Source: Eubacterium sp. AF36-5BH
GTDB taxonomy: Bacteria; Bacillota; Clostridia; Lachnospirales; Lachnospiraceae
Length of the DNA: 48,058 nucleotides
Assembly (NCBI RefSeq): GCF_003460505.1
Contig: NZ_QTVG01000003.1
Coordinates: 271,482 to 319,539 of the forward strand
Reading direction: 5' to 3'
Shown here: positions 32,553 to 42,306 of the stretch, piece by piece
Numbering within the stretch: the stretch's first letter is position 1
Layout of the letters: the number at the start of each line of letters is the position of its first letter
Notes under the pieces: model-generated
What the model was told of the DNA's origin: nothing
Databases searched by the model: none
Seen by the model: the letters and a program-made list of their open reading frames with translations, nothing else
Translations under genes and position numbers: made by a program

Positions 32553-33530
32553 TTAGTTTTCTCTTTTCAGTTCCGCCATCACTATTTCTTGTATCTTCAA
32601 AAAATCATCACCATACAATTCCTTATACTCCCTAGTTGTAAAATGTTTATAGCATATATCTAAAAAATCATCTAAAATATTTCTAAATTTTATCGGCATA
32701 TATTGCTCAATAACTCCACAATATATATTTCCCATTAAAATTCCATCAAATGTTTCCTGCGTAACTATGTGTACATTATCTATATTTCCTTCGTTGATTC
32801 TAAATTTATATAAAAACTTATACAAAGATACCAACTGGCTCATTCCACTCGCACCTACACTACTGTTAAAAACATACTCATATGGATAATATTCATATTT
32901 TAATTCATTATATTTTTTAACTACAATTATTCTTCGATTATTTTCATCTTCATTAATCACAAAATGAATCTTATCATCTCTTTGATTTATATTTTCCAAT
33001 AATTTCTCTGGCTCATATATTGTAGGCAAGCTTGTTCCAAATACAGCTTCATTAATATTTCCATTTTTTAACCATTCTGTATTTACACCTAGCTTCTCAG
33101 CAACAGATTCACAAAAATTATATGATGGTTCTTCATCACATTTATAATATTTCAATAATGGATTTACTGAACTAAGACCTAAAAACTCTCCTAAATATTC
33201 TAAGTTTATCTTTTTACTATTTTTTCTTGATTTATTAATAAGAAATATTATGTAATCAAGTCTCTTTGCAAAATTTGTATTATACAAATCATTTTCGAAT
33301 ATATTTGTGTATGACTCTTTATTTGATAAAATATCCTGCATAACTCTTTCTTTGTTATTTAAGTCTTTTTCGTTATTAATTTCATCTAAGAAATTATTGT
33401 ATATATTAATGTTTTCATTAATTCTTTTTCCATGAAATCTTCCAAATACATTATTAAAAGTTAACTCTGTTCCTTTTTTTATTAAATCATAAGTTATTCC
33501 ACTTAAAATTATATTTACAATTGAATCCAT
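32553..33530 (-). CDS. Unrecognised protein with an XRE-like middle segment
   Basis: A 325-aa protein I do not recognise as a whole. The N-terminus (VNIILSGITYDLIKKGTELT) is weakly hydrophobic and amphipathic. Residues about 105-155 resemble a helix-turn-helix of the XRE type (EYLGEFLGLSSVNPLLKYYK then VAEKLGVNTEWLKNG). The C-terminal 150 residues are mixed alpha/beta. It lies alone on the minus strand in the defence island, among broken defence-type genes, with very low GC. Both a regulator and a single-gene defence protein are possible. Confidence 0.5.
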   Translation of the reverse strand: MDSIVNIILSGITYDLIKKGTELTFNNVFGRFHGKRINENINIYNNFLDEINNEKDLNNKERVMQDILSNKESYTNIFENDLYNTNFAKRLDYIIFLINKSRKNSKKINLEYLGEFLGLSSVNPLLKYYKCDEEPSYNFCESVAEKLGVNTEWLKNGNINEAVFGTSLPTIYEPEKLLENINQRDDKIHFVINEDENNRRIIVVKKYNELKYEYYPYEYVFNSSVGASGMSQLVSLYKFLYKFRINEGNIDNVHIVTQETFDGILMGNIYCGVIEQYMPIKFRNILDDFLDICYKHFTTREYKELYGDDFLKIQEIVMAELKREN

Positions 33531-33614
33531 AACGCACCTTCTTCCATTCTACATTCCGATTTTTTCATTTTCTATTTATCCTTCACCATATTTCAGACAC
33601 TTTTATTTTAACTT

Positions 33615-34139
33615 TCAAATATATATTTCCATTTTTATCACAACACTTTCTATCGATATGATATATTTGATTTTTGAAAACAGTATTTGTTCTGAACAAG
33701 GAATGTTATAATTTCCAATTCTCGAACATACAATTCCGCGCCATTCTTTTTTCTCTTCAAATCCTGGTTTCTTCATAAATGGGAATTTTAATCTATAATC
33801 TTGGCATAACTCCAATGCTACATGTACAAGGCTTTTACATTGAAATTTTTCAATATTATCTTGAACTATATCTTGAACATATGCCTCAGTATCATTATAT
33901 ATTACTTTTCCAAATGCAATATTATACTCATTTATTAAATTTAATTCTTCAAGTATTCTCTTATCAAATCCTATAGCAAGACCTTTTCCATTTTGTGCAT
34001 ATCCTCTCCATTGGCTCAGCTGATCCTCACTTTCGGAAAAAAACACACAAAATGTTCTCGTTAAGTAATTATCCTCTACCGATTTGCTATACCATTTTTT
34101 CCATATTTCTAAAACTCGCTGATCATCATATATATTCTT
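33615..34139 (-). pseudogene. Truncated DUF2971-type gene
   Basis: The frame from 34139 reads QRVLEIWKKWYSKSVEDNYL and then CVFFSESEDQLSQWRGYAQN and EEKKEWRGIVCSR, matching the C-terminal half of DUF2971 proteins, which are often in defence regions. The N-terminal half is missing. A neighbouring frame (EFVNEKIEEYI) joins only through a shift in a TATATAT run near 34133. No start with a ribosome binding site is present. Confidence 0.6.
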
Positions 34140-34188
34140 CTATTTTTTCATTTACAAATTCTCTCCTATTTCATTTTTTATATCACAA

Positions 34189-34944
34189 CTATTTCCTATG
34201 TTTTATGTAAAATATCACTTTTTCTTTTAGATTGGTTTCAATTTTTAAAATTTTATCTTCTCCCAAAAATAATATAAATATCAACGGGACTGATACACCT
34301 GTTCCTATACCTATCCCTCTTATTATTGGAATAGTATAATCACGGTATCTTTCTAAAAAAATAAACACAATTGTCAACAATCCCCCAAGTACTAAACTCA
34401 TTCGTTTGTTTTTCTCTAACAATAAAATATCTTTTATTTTAAGCATATTCTTTTTTAATGTTGCAAGCAAATATTTTATGCTAATTTCTTTTCTAGCATC
34501 TTCTTTAATCATATCCATATAAGGAAAATGTGCTGAAAACATATATGCTAATACTAACACAATTGTTAATTTTATTTCTTTCACATCTACTGAGCTTACC
34601 ATTACAATACAACAACTAATTTCCGTAACTAATATAACCCATTTCTTCTCTTCCTTGCTTAGCTCTTCTTTATTAAACCATATGTCAAACATAACATTGT
34701 AAAAGATATACACTAATATTAAAAGAAAAGGATAAATCAATGCTGTTTTTTCATCAATAAATGTTCCTATATAAAATGTTATCGTTGAAAAAACAACTAC
34801 AAATATTGCTCCTTGCATCATAAATAATCTAATATTAACATTCTCTTTATCCGGTGCTTTTATTTCATAGCTATTTTTCGTAATTATTGCATAAATTGTT
34901 GTCGAAAGAAAAATTATAACCGTAATACCCGCAATTATCCACAT
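34189..34944 (-). CDS. Multi-spanning membrane protein coupled to hsdR
   Basis: A 251-aa protein with about six or seven membrane segments (near residues 3-20, 44-62, 70-90, 105-120, 126-142, 183-200 and 208-226) and a lysine-rich cytoplasmic stretch around 150-180. I do not recognise a family. The ATG at 34944 is 15 bp after the hsdR stop and follows AAGAGGTG, so it is the last gene of the type I restriction operon. A membrane protein in that place could be an unrelated hitch-hiker or an effector. Confidence 0.6.
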   Translation of the reverse strand: MWIIAGITVIIFLSTTIYAIITKNSYEIKAPDKENVNIRLFMMQGAIFVVVFSTITFYIGTFIDEKTALIYPFLLILVYIFYNVMFDIWFNKEELSKEEKKWVILVTEISCCIVMVSSVDVKEIKLTIVLVLAYMFSAHFPYMDMIKEDARKEISIKYLLATLKKNMLKIKDILLLEKNKRMSLVLGGLLTIVFIFLERYRDYTIPIIRGIGIGTGVSVPLIFILFLGEDKILKIETNLKEKVIFYIKHRK

Positions 34945-34959
34945 ATTATTTTACACCTC

Positions 34960-37900
34960 TTATCTTTTTTCATCATATCCCGTTTCCGACTCAGCAATCT
35001 TCATACATTTTTCCTGCATATCTCCGTATAACACAGTACCTTTATTGAATTTTATAACTTTATCATTTTCTCTTTCCATATCATTATTATCGGTCCATAA
35101 TTCGCACTGTGTCATTACTGTCTGAACAGCATCATCCATACCTTCCGGTGGATATTTATGTTTCTTAAGTAAACGTTTAATCATCATTCTCATTTTTGCA
35201 CGTGCTGAATCTCTTTTTTGCCAATCAATTGTTCTATTTTTTCGTAATGTATCTGCCAATTCTTTTGTAATTGCAATTAACTCTTCATTCTCATAAAAAT
35301 CTTTAATAGCTTGTGGTTTAGTCAATGCATCATAAAACGCTAATTCATCTGCTGTTAACCCTAACTTCTCCCCTTCATTGTTTGCTGATGTAATCTGTTT
35401 AGCGATATTAAGAAGTTCTTCTATTACCTGTTCATTTGTAAGCATTCCATTAAGGTACTTATTCATAACACTCTGTATAATTTCGCTAAATTTCTCAGAT
35501 TTAACTACATTTGTTCTTCTGTATATACGCACCTGTTCTGCTATAAGTTTCTTCAACAACTCAACCGCAAGATTTTTTTCCTTCATCTTAGATATTTCTT
35601 CTAAAAATTTAGGATCAAAAAGCGAGAAATTTTGTGACACATCTGAAAATAAATTAATAACTCCATCACTTTTAATGCTTGCTTTTAATAATTCATTTAT
35701 TCTTGCATTCATTTCAGGAAGAGAAATCTTCTTTCCTTGTCCTTGATTCATTAATCTTGTCACGAGCACTCTAACTGACTCAAAAAATGCTGCTTCAATA
35801 CGTAATGACTCTTCTACCATAGATGAACATAATGATAACGACTTTTTCAAGAGCAATGCTTCTTTTAGAAACTCTGCTTTTTCTTCCTCTTTTCCTATGT
35901 CCACTATAAAGTTTACGCCACCACTTATTGCTTTTGATCTTTCTAAATCTGTTCCTGTAATGAATTTAGAATAATCATATTCGTGGAAGAAATCCTGACA
36001 TATAGATAACTTCTCCAAAAACTTAGGATATGCCACTTTTGCAACATCAGTATCCCCGTAATTCTTCTTGTCTCTAGTAGTATAATCATTCATTGCTTCC
36101 TTAAGAGCTGATGCAATGCCAACATAATCAACTACAAGTCCACCTTCTTTATCTTCAAAAACACGATTAACCCTTGCTATTGCCTGCATAAGATTATATC
36201 CCTTCATTGGTTTATAAACATACATAGTTGCCAATGAAGGTACATCAAATCCTGTCAACCACATATCAACTACTATTGCGATTTTAAATGGGCTATCATT
36301 ATCTTTAAATTTTTTTGCCATTTCCTCTTTATGACGTTTATTTCCAATAATTTCTTTCCATTCTTCAGGATCCTTATTACTGTCAGTCATAATTACTCCT
36401 ACTTTTTCATTCCAGGTAGGACGTAGTTCTAATATTTTCTTATATATTTTCATTGCAATAGGACGTGAATATGCAACTATCATTGCTTTTCCTGTAAGAA
36501 TATTTGCTCTATTATTTTCATAATGATCTAAAATATCACAAACAAGAGAATCTATAGTCTTGTCATTTCCAAGGATAGCTTCCATTTGTCCTAATTGCTT
36601 TTTACTTTTTTGTACAACTTCAGCATCTGCATTCATTGCCATAAGATCATATTCTTTGTCAATTAATTTAAGAGTTGTTTCATCAAGCTTTAAATTAATA
36701 ACTCGACTTTCATAATAAACCGGTCTTGTGGCACCATCTTCTACTGCCTGTGTCATATCATATATATCTATGTACTCACCAAAAACTTCTCTTGTACTTC
36801 TATCTTTCATAGATATAGGTGTGCCTGTAAATCCTACATAAGTAGCATTTGGCAAACAATTTCTAATAATTCTTGCAGTTCCTGTTACTATCTTTGCTTC
36901 TTCATTTCCATCCTCATCTTTTACCATTTTGACCTTTTCTTTTAAACCATACTGTCCTCTATGAGCTTCATCAGCCATTACAATAATATTTCGTCTTTCT
37001 GATAATGGTTCTTCTGATTCTTCAAACTTCTGCATTGTAGTAAATATAATTCCATTAGCTTGTCTGCCGTCTAACCAATCCTTTAGTCCGATATCATCTT
37101 TTGATGCATTCTTTCCAAGTTTTCTACATGTAGCATGAACTGGCATTTGTCTTAAAAATTTACTGCATTTTGCAAACTGACCAAAAAGCTGATCATCCAA
37201 ATCGTTTCTGTCTGTAATAACAACTATAGTTGGACTGTCTAGTGCTTCCTGTAACAAATGTGCATAAAATATCATAGAAAGAGATTTTCCTGAACCTTGT
37301 GTATGCCAAAAAACTCCACCTTTTCCATCTGTAACTGTAGCCTTTTTTGCCATTTCAATAGCTTTATTTACAGCAAAATATTGGTGATATCCAGCCAAAA
37401 TTTTATATTTCTTTAAACCTTCGTCAGAAAAACAAATAAAATTTTTAATAATATCCAATAATCTTGCCCTATCAAACATTCCTTCAAAAAATGTGTCAAA
37501 TTGAGCATGCTGTGTATTCTCATAGCTTCCATCTTTCGTCTTCCACTTCATAAAACGGTCCTCACCAGAAGTAATTGTACCCGCCTTAGATGTTAACTGA
37601 TCGCTTATTACACTTATACAATTGTAAATAAACATAGATGGAATCTCATGTATATAATTTCGTATCTGTGCGTAACCTTCTGAAGCATCTGTTTCTTCTC
37701 TCGATGGTGATTTTAATTCTATTAATACAACCGGTAATCCATTAACAAACAATATTATATCCGGTCTCTTGTTACTATTTTCAATAAATGTCCATTGATT
37801 TGCTACAATAAAAGAATTGTTATCTACATTCTTATAATCCACAATATATGCTATAGATGAAGCTTGTTCTCCATCGACTGTATACCTAACAGGAATTCCA

Positions 37901-38163
37901 TTTTGAATATATTCCATAAATGCTTCATTTTTCTGTACAATGTCTCCATTATCATAATTTTTCAATTTGTATAAAGCATCAGAAATAGCCTCCTCTGGAA
38001 GAGAAGGATTTAACCTATGCATATATTCAATTAACACATCATTGTATAACGGACTATAAAAATCTCTTTCAATCTCCGGACTGTAAACGTACTCGTATCC
38101 CATATTTTGGAATAACTCTATTATGGAATTTTCGTAGTCAGCTTCTGTAAATACTGTGAACAT
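34960..38163 (-). CDS. hsdR: Type I restriction enzyme, R subunit HsdR
   Basis: The 1067-aa motor and nuclease subunit. The N-terminal nuclease domain has RPDIILF followed by LIELKSPS. The helicase motor shows Walker A (HTQGSGKSLSM), the DEAH box (MADEAHRGQYG), TGTPISM and QAIARVNRVF. The C-terminal helical domain (TIDWQKRDSARAKMRMMIKR) is the part that docks on the HsdM/HsdS core in known enzymes. The ATG at 38163 follows GAGGTG; the GTG at 38172 lies in that site. The gene is 5 bp behind the FRG gene. Confidence 0.95.
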   Translation of the reverse strand: MFTVFTEADYENSIIELFQNMGYEYVYSPEIERDFYSPLYNDVLIEYMHRLNPSLPEEAISDALYKLKNYDNGDIVQKNEAFMEYIQNGIPVRYTVDGEQASSIAYIVDYKNVDNNSFIVANQWTFIENSNKRPDIILFVNGLPVVLIELKSPSREETDASEGYAQIRNYIHEIPSMFIYNCISVISDQLTSKAGTITSGEDRFMKWKTKDGSYENTQHAQFDTFFEGMFDRARLLDIIKNFICFSDEGLKKYKILAGYHQYFAVNKAIEMAKKATVTDGKGGVFWHTQGSGKSLSMIFYAHLLQEALDSPTIVVITDRNDLDDQLFGQFAKCSKFLRQMPVHATCRKLGKNASKDDIGLKDWLDGRQANGIIFTTMQKFEESEEPLSERRNIIVMADEAHRGQYGLKEKVKMVKDEDGNEEAKIVTGTARIIRNCLPNATYVGFTGTPISMKDRSTREVFGEYIDIYDMTQAVEDGATRPVYYESRVINLKLDETTLKLIDKEYDLMAMNADAEVVQKSKKQLGQMEAILGNDKTIDSLVCDILDHYENNRANILTGKAMIVAYSRPIAMKIYKKILELRPTWNEKVGVIMTDSNKDPEEWKEIIGNKRHKEEMAKKFKDNDSPFKIAIVVDMWLTGFDVPSLATMYVYKPMKGYNLMQAIARVNRVFEDKEGGLVVDYVGIASALKEAMNDYTTRDKKNYGDTDVAKVAYPKFLEKLSICQDFFHEYDYSKFITGTDLERSKAISGGVNFIVDIGKEEEKAEFLKEALLLKKSLSLCSSMVEESLRIEAAFFESVRVLVTRLMNQGQGKKISLPEMNARINELLKASIKSDGVINLFSDVSQNFSLFDPKFLEEISKMKEKNLAVELLKKLIAEQVRIYRRTNVVKSEKFSEIIQSVMNKYLNGMLTNEQVIEELLNIAKQITSANNEGEKLGLTADELAFYDALTKPQAIKDFYENEELIAITKELADTLRKNRTIDWQKRDSARAKMRMMIKRLLKKHKYPPEGMDDAVQTVMTQCELWTDNNDMERENDKVIKFNKGTVLYGDMQEKCMKIAESETGYDEKR

Positions 38164-38168
38164 ATGTA

Positions 38169-39440
38169 TCACCTCGTTGTATATTTTTCAATTATTTTAT
38201 CAATAAGATTTTTTACTATATTTTCTGCATCACGCTTAGAATAATTATTCTTTATTAATTTTTTACACATTAACACTCTTATTCTGCTTAAAACTCTTTC
38301 TCTCTTTAACCAATCGACCTCTTGATTTTCTTTCAGTATATTCATCAAATCATCTGCCAATTTTTCTTCTATTCCTGATTCAATTATAGACTTTTTAATA
38401 TCATCCAAATTATATTCATCTGATACTACCAAGCGTTCATCTGTTATATTAGAAAAAATTTCAAATCTTTTAAAATCTGAAACCGCTCTTTTTTGTTGAT
38501 TGTTATTGTTTCTAATATAATTTAATTGATATTCTAATTCAGGAAACAAATTTGCTTCACTTATATTACAATGCTCTAATTCTCTCCTGACTTTCTCCTT
38601 ATCCTCATCATCAATATAAAAAAATTCCTTTTCAAATTCGCTTCTTAAATTTGCTTCTGCTTTAGTAATTACAGCATCTTTTATTTTTTCTTTTCTGCAT
38701 TCAATATTAAATTGACCTGGCAATAAAAATGCTCCACTCTGCCTAATCAATCTATCATTATTCATAATTGGCAATACTGTAAACACGTTCTGACAAATGT
38801 TAATAAATTCCAATAGACCTTTATCATTAGACCACGTTTTCAATTGTTCACCACTTATAATTTTATCTTCATATAATTTATGAATGACTTCTTCTAATGT
38901 TCTAGACTCATTTAAATCATAACTTGCTAATTTCGATATAATTCTAACCTCAAAATCATCATATTTTAACGGTGCATTTTCTTCTTTAAAATATACAATA
39001 CCCATTGGTGACATTTTTAAACTTTCTTTTGAAACACTATCTGTGTACTCTTCTTCCTTATGATGTTCACAAGCAAAGTAAAGTGCCACCAACGGATTAG
39101 TTGTTACATCTAACAATCTAGTGCACATGCCATAATGTTGATATTTCTCCATAATCTCAAAGCCATCACCTATGTTGACAAACTCATTTGGAATTTGTCT
39201 CAATGGCTCTGACATCAAATAATGTTCTATTCCCAACTTTTTATCCCTAACAATAGTTGAACTAATATTCCAATAATCTACAGCCTGTCCCCTAAAAAAT
39301 AATTGTGCGCTAGGATTATTTTTATTTGAATTTAATATTCCTACTTTTTTTATATAATCATCTACTGATTTTATTTCAATTCCATTATCTGTATTTAGAA
39401 TCAGATGTTTTTCTTTCTCATTATTTAAAACAAGCCCCAT
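38169..39440 (-). CDS. FRG-domain protein with an HsdR-like C-terminal domain
   Basis: A 423-aa protein. The FRG domain (about residues 25-260) shows LFFRGQAVDYW and EKYQHYGMCTRLLDVTTNPL then VALYFACEHH. The last 60 residues (VDWLKRERVLSRIRVLMCKK) resemble the C-terminal docking region of the HsdR encoded 5 bp downstream (IDWQKRDSARAKMRMMIKR): the DW-KR core and following R, L, K and Y positions are shared. FRG proteins are common in defence loci but their activity is not established. The start at 39440 follows AAGGAG; the frame is open to 39497. I infer a second effector that binds the same methyltransferase core. Confidence 0.8.
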   Translation of the reverse strand: MGLVLNNEKEKHLILNTDNGIEIKSVDDYIKKVGILNSNKNNPSAQLFFRGQAVDYWNISSTIVRDKKLGIEHYLMSEPLRQIPNEFVNIGDGFEIMEKYQHYGMCTRLLDVTTNPLVALYFACEHHKEEEYTDSVSKESLKMSPMGIVYFKEENAPLKYDDFEVRIISKLASYDLNESRTLEEVIHKLYEDKIISGEQLKTWSNDKGLLEFINICQNVFTVLPIMNNDRLIRQSGAFLLPGQFNIECRKEKIKDAVITKAEANLRSEFEKEFFYIDDEDKEKVRRELEHCNISEANLFPELEYQLNYIRNNNNQQKRAVSDFKRFEIFSNITDERLVVSDEYNLDDIKKSIIESGIEEKLADDLMNILKENQEVDWLKRERVLSRIRVLMCKKLIKNNYSKRDAENIVKNLIDKIIEKYTTR

Positions 39441-39535
39441 ACTTTGTCTCCTTCTCGTTTGTATAAATTGCCAATAATATAATTTGCTACTCAGCATATC
39501 ATTTTTACATATTTTATTTCTTTAATATAATTACA

Positions 39536-39558
39536 ATAAACAATAATTTAGTGGCTTA
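39536..39558 (+). repeat. Recombination site A of the hsdS inversion system
   Basis: Core TAAACAATAATTTAG at 39537-39551 in plus orientation, followed by TGGCTTA. It shares 23 bp with site D in opposite orientation. Site A would give the truncated ending Asn-Asn-Asn-Leu-Val-Ala-stop if joined to an hsdS 5' half. Confidence 0.85.
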
Positions 39559-39762
39559 GCCTTTAAGCTTGGCATATTGCTTTTTCCAAGTTCGTGACGG
39601 CTTTTTGCAAAAACAATCTTCCGAGGAAAAGGCACAGACATTCGGTAATCCGTTATTCCCACATATATCTGGGTTATTAGCTCTGCAAACGTATGCTTGT
39701 AATTCTGTGTCTTGTGAATGTAGCAGTACATTAAAAGGTATTGAGAGGTCTTTCTTATTCAT
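39556..39762 (-). CDS. Small cysteine-rich protein between hsdS and the FRG gene
   Basis: A 68-aa protein with Cys at 26, 34, 43, 49 and 51 (VCRANNPDICGNNGLPNVC) and a basic end CKKPSRTWKKQYAKL. I recall similar small ORFs, unnamed, near type I restriction genes. The Cys spacing suggests a zinc site. The ATG at 39762 follows GGAGG and overlaps the hsdS end by 8 bp; its stop codon lies inside recombination site A. It therefore flips together with the hsdS 3' half. Confidence 0.65.
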   Translation of the reverse strand: MNKKDLSIPFNVLLHSQDTELQAYVCRANNPDICGNNGLPNVCAFSSEDCFCKKPSRTWKKQYAKLKG

Positions 39763-40948
39763 AATCCACCTCCGATATATCAATCTCTCCACTCATAAGT
39801 TTTGGAAGAAGCGTGTCTCTTGTTTCAGCAAGTTTTTTGTTCTCTATTCGATTTGCGATAATCAAATCATAAATTGGCTGAAGCAAGGCTCCAATTCGCT
39901 TGTAGTCTGCTTTGTTGGGTATGAGAACCTCTGCTTTTGAAAGTTCATCACGCTTGATGTGTCCCATTGTTGTAGCTTTATCGGCAGCAACGGCAATAAA
40001 GCGGTCAAGATGGTGTTTTGTCCAAACATAATAGAACCACTTGTCATGCTTGTTTGACATTACTTTGAACAAATGCTGATTTAAGCCACAGATACCGCCA
40101 CACCAAAAATCAACTAACAGACTGCCTGACCAAGAGAAGATAACATCGCCATCGTGAATGATGTACTCACTTTTAATGTTTGGAGAACACAGTTCACTGT
40201 TATCATCACAGCAGCCTTGACGAAGTTCTTTGATTTTAAGAACCGGAATGCCTGTTTCGCTAGCAGTTGGACGATATTTTTGCATAGCAAGACCATTTAG
40301 ATAGTCTGCAATATCTATCAAACTGGTTTGCTTCCAACCGTCAGGCAGCGTTTCAAGAGTTAAGAACTCATTTGAAAAGATAGCTTGAGCTTGCTGCTCT
40401 AAATTATTGTTTATCGCTTCATTATTGTTTATTTTTTGTTCTATACACCATAGTGTATCCGCTATTCTTTTTTGTTCTTGATAGTCAGGAGCAAAAATTT
40501 TACATTTTAATAATTCTGGCTGACGTAACCCTACGACAGTTGTTCCCGTTGCTCTACCATCAAGCTCCGCTTGAAAGAAAGAAGATGTCATATAAAAATA
40601 AATATATTTGGGATAGAATCGTTGATTGACTCTAACAGCAAACAGTCTTTGACTTAAAACAATTTTTTCATCACTATCCCAATAGTATATCTGACCAAAA
40701 GGAGCTTCAGATGTTATAAGAATATCTTCCTTTTGTACTTCTTCTTTCATCCAACATTTATACATTTCTTCTGAAACATATCTAATACTGTCAGCTTGAA
40801 CGATCTTTCCTGTTTTAATATTCTTAGCCGACAAAGCCCTATATCCTGAATCACCCCATTCTCCACCTAACTTTTTAGGGGTCTTTCCCCTGTAATCAAT
40901 AACAGTCGAAATCACATCTGCAACTGTATATTCTTTCCACTCAGCCAT
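39755..40948 (-). CDS. hsdS: Type I specificity subunit HsdS, full length
   Basis: A 397-aa DNA-recognition subunit with two target-recognition domains. Domain 1 covers about residues 1-160, the central conserved helix INNNLEQQAQAIFSNEF about 178-195, domain 2 about 200-365, and the second conserved helix KKLAETRDTLLPKLMSGEID ends the protein. Recombination site B lies exactly in the central helix, so the second half can be exchanged. The ATG at 40948 follows AGGAAGGG, 11 bp after the recombinase stop. Only this hsdS is full length in the present orientation. Confidence 0.93.
   Translation of the reverse strand: MAEWKEYTVADVISTVIDYRGKTPKKLGGEWGDSGYRALSAKNIKTGKIVQADSIRYVSEEMYKCWMKEEVQKEDILITSEAPFGQIYYWDSDEKIVLSQRLFAVRVNQRFYPKYIYFYMTSSFFQAELDGRATGTTVVGLRQPELLKCKIFAPDYQEQKRIADTLWCIEQKINNNEAINNNLEQQAQAIFSNEFLTLETLPDGWKQTSLIDIADYLNGLAMQKYRPTASETGIPVLKIKELRQGCCDDNSELCSPNIKSEYIIHDGDVIFSWSGSLLVDFWCGGICGLNQHLFKVMSNKHDKWFYYVWTKHHLDRFIAVAADKATTMGHIKRDELSKAEVLIPNKADYKRIGALLQPIYDLIIANRIENKKLAETRDTLLPKLMSGEIDISEVDYE
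40389..40413 (-). repeat. Recombination site B, inside full-length hsdS
   Basis: The core at 40399-40413 (minus orientation) plus GAGCAGCAAGC is shared over 25 bp with site C. The reading phase through the core is the same at B, C and D, so exchange keeps hsdS in frame. Confidence 0.85.
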
Positions 40949-40959
40949 AATTTCCCTTC

Positions 40960-41943
40960 CTATCCAATATATTTACGATGAGCAATCTTAACATTGCTCT
41001 GTTTAACCATTGCGTATTGCAAGGTTGTATCTATTTTTCTATGTCCTAAAAGTTGTTGCAACTGTTCAATAGGCATTCCTTTATCTATTGCCATAGTTGC
41101 AAGTGTACGCCTGAACTTGTGTGGGTGTACCTTATTAAGTCCTAATTGCTTTCCAAATTCTCTCAAACGAACTTCAACACCACCTACTTTCAATCTTTCG
41201 TGCGGTGATTTTAACGACACAAACAAAGCTGGATTATTGTCCTTTCGACTTTCCAAATAATTCTGTAAATGTATTTTTGTTCTGGCATCAAAATAAACAA
41301 CTCTTTCTTTACTCCCTTTTCCAAAAACAATGCATTCTCTTTCGTTAAAATCTATATCATTTCGATTTAGTAAAACCATTTCACCAACACGCATCCCTGT
41401 TGATGCAAGCATATCTATAATTGCCAAATCTCTCACTTCTTTGCAATTGTCTCTCATCATTTCCAATGCTTCATCTGAATATGTTTCTTTTATATTTGTT
41501 CTTGTCTTTATTTTATGTATTCGCCTAACAGGACTTTTCAATATATAGTCCTCGTCTTCTAACCATGAAAAAAAACTTGATAGAATGCGACGTATATTGT
41601 CTATTGTAACCTTACTTGACTTCTTTCTCTCTTGATATCGTATCAAGTACGTTCTTACATCATCCGTACTAATTCTTTTCACATCTTTGTTTAGCTCATC
41701 TAACATCTTATCAATAGTTGCTTGATAATATTTTAAAGACTTCTCTGAACAACCTTCTATTCTTTTTGCAGACAAAAACAACTCCACAAAGTTTTGTTCT
41801 ACTTCTTTATCTTCTGTTACATTGCCATTAATCTCATATTTTGCAAAAGTATACTGCAAAACATCCCTTAATTTTTCACCTTGTGCATTATTCAAAAATG
41901 GTAACATTTCTTGAATAATATCTTTAATTAAATTATCTTTCAT
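40960..41943 (-). CDS. Tyrosine recombinase for hsdS inversion
   Basis: A 327-aa XerC-like recombinase. Catalytic residues are seen as Arg in STGMRVGEM, His-x-x-Arg in VHPHKFRRTLATM, His in QLLGHRKIDTT and Tyr in LQYAMVKQ. An N-terminal core-binding domain with KSLKYYQATIDKMLDEL precedes them. It lies between the two hsdS copies, and four matched sites surround it, which is the standard layout for phase-variable type I systems. The ATG at 41943 follows AAGGAG; the open frame to 42006 has no such site. Confidence 0.9.
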   Translation of the reverse strand: MKDNLIKDIIQEMLPFLNNAQGEKLRDVLQYTFAKYEINGNVTEDKEVEQNFVELFLSAKRIEGCSEKSLKYYQATIDKMLDELNKDVKRISTDDVRTYLIRYQERKKSSKVTIDNIRRILSSFFSWLEDEDYILKSPVRRIHKIKTRTNIKETYSDEALEMMRDNCKEVRDLAIIDMLASTGMRVGEMVLLNRNDIDFNERECIVFGKGSKERVVYFDARTKIHLQNYLESRKDNNPALFVSLKSPHERLKVGGVEVRLREFGKQLGLNKVHPHKFRRTLATMAIDKGMPIEQLQQLLGHRKIDTTLQYAMVKQSNVKIAHRKYIG

Positions 41944-42281
41944 TTTATGTTCTCCTTTTTTAATATTTTTTAGAGAACAATTATAGGTGGACGTTCCCTT
42001 TGTCAACTCTTGCCACCCACAAAAGTTATGGGACTTCTTTTAAACACTAAGGTATTGAAACACTTTATCTAGCAGTGCACCACTTGCTATATTTACACTC
42101 ATAGTATATACAATGTCGAAACTTACATTTATACTTTTTATTATTATACTCCTCATAGCACCATCCCCTCTCATATTACACACAGTTCTAACTATAGTTA
42201 CAACCAACAAAACTATGATCGACGAAATAGCAATTAATACACGCCTCTCTTTCACTGCAAGCCAAAGTACTTCAATTAATG

Positions 42282-42306
42282 TAAACAATAATTTAGAGCA
42301 GCAAGC
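42282..42306 (+). repeat. Recombination site C, at the start of the silent hsdS half
   Basis: TAAACAATAATTTAG (42282-42296) in plus orientation followed by AGCAGCAAGC. It is inverted relative to D (690 bp away) and to B. The stretch 42007-42281 before it has hydrophobic open frames on both strands but no start with a ribosome binding site, and I assign no gene. Confidence 0.85.
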
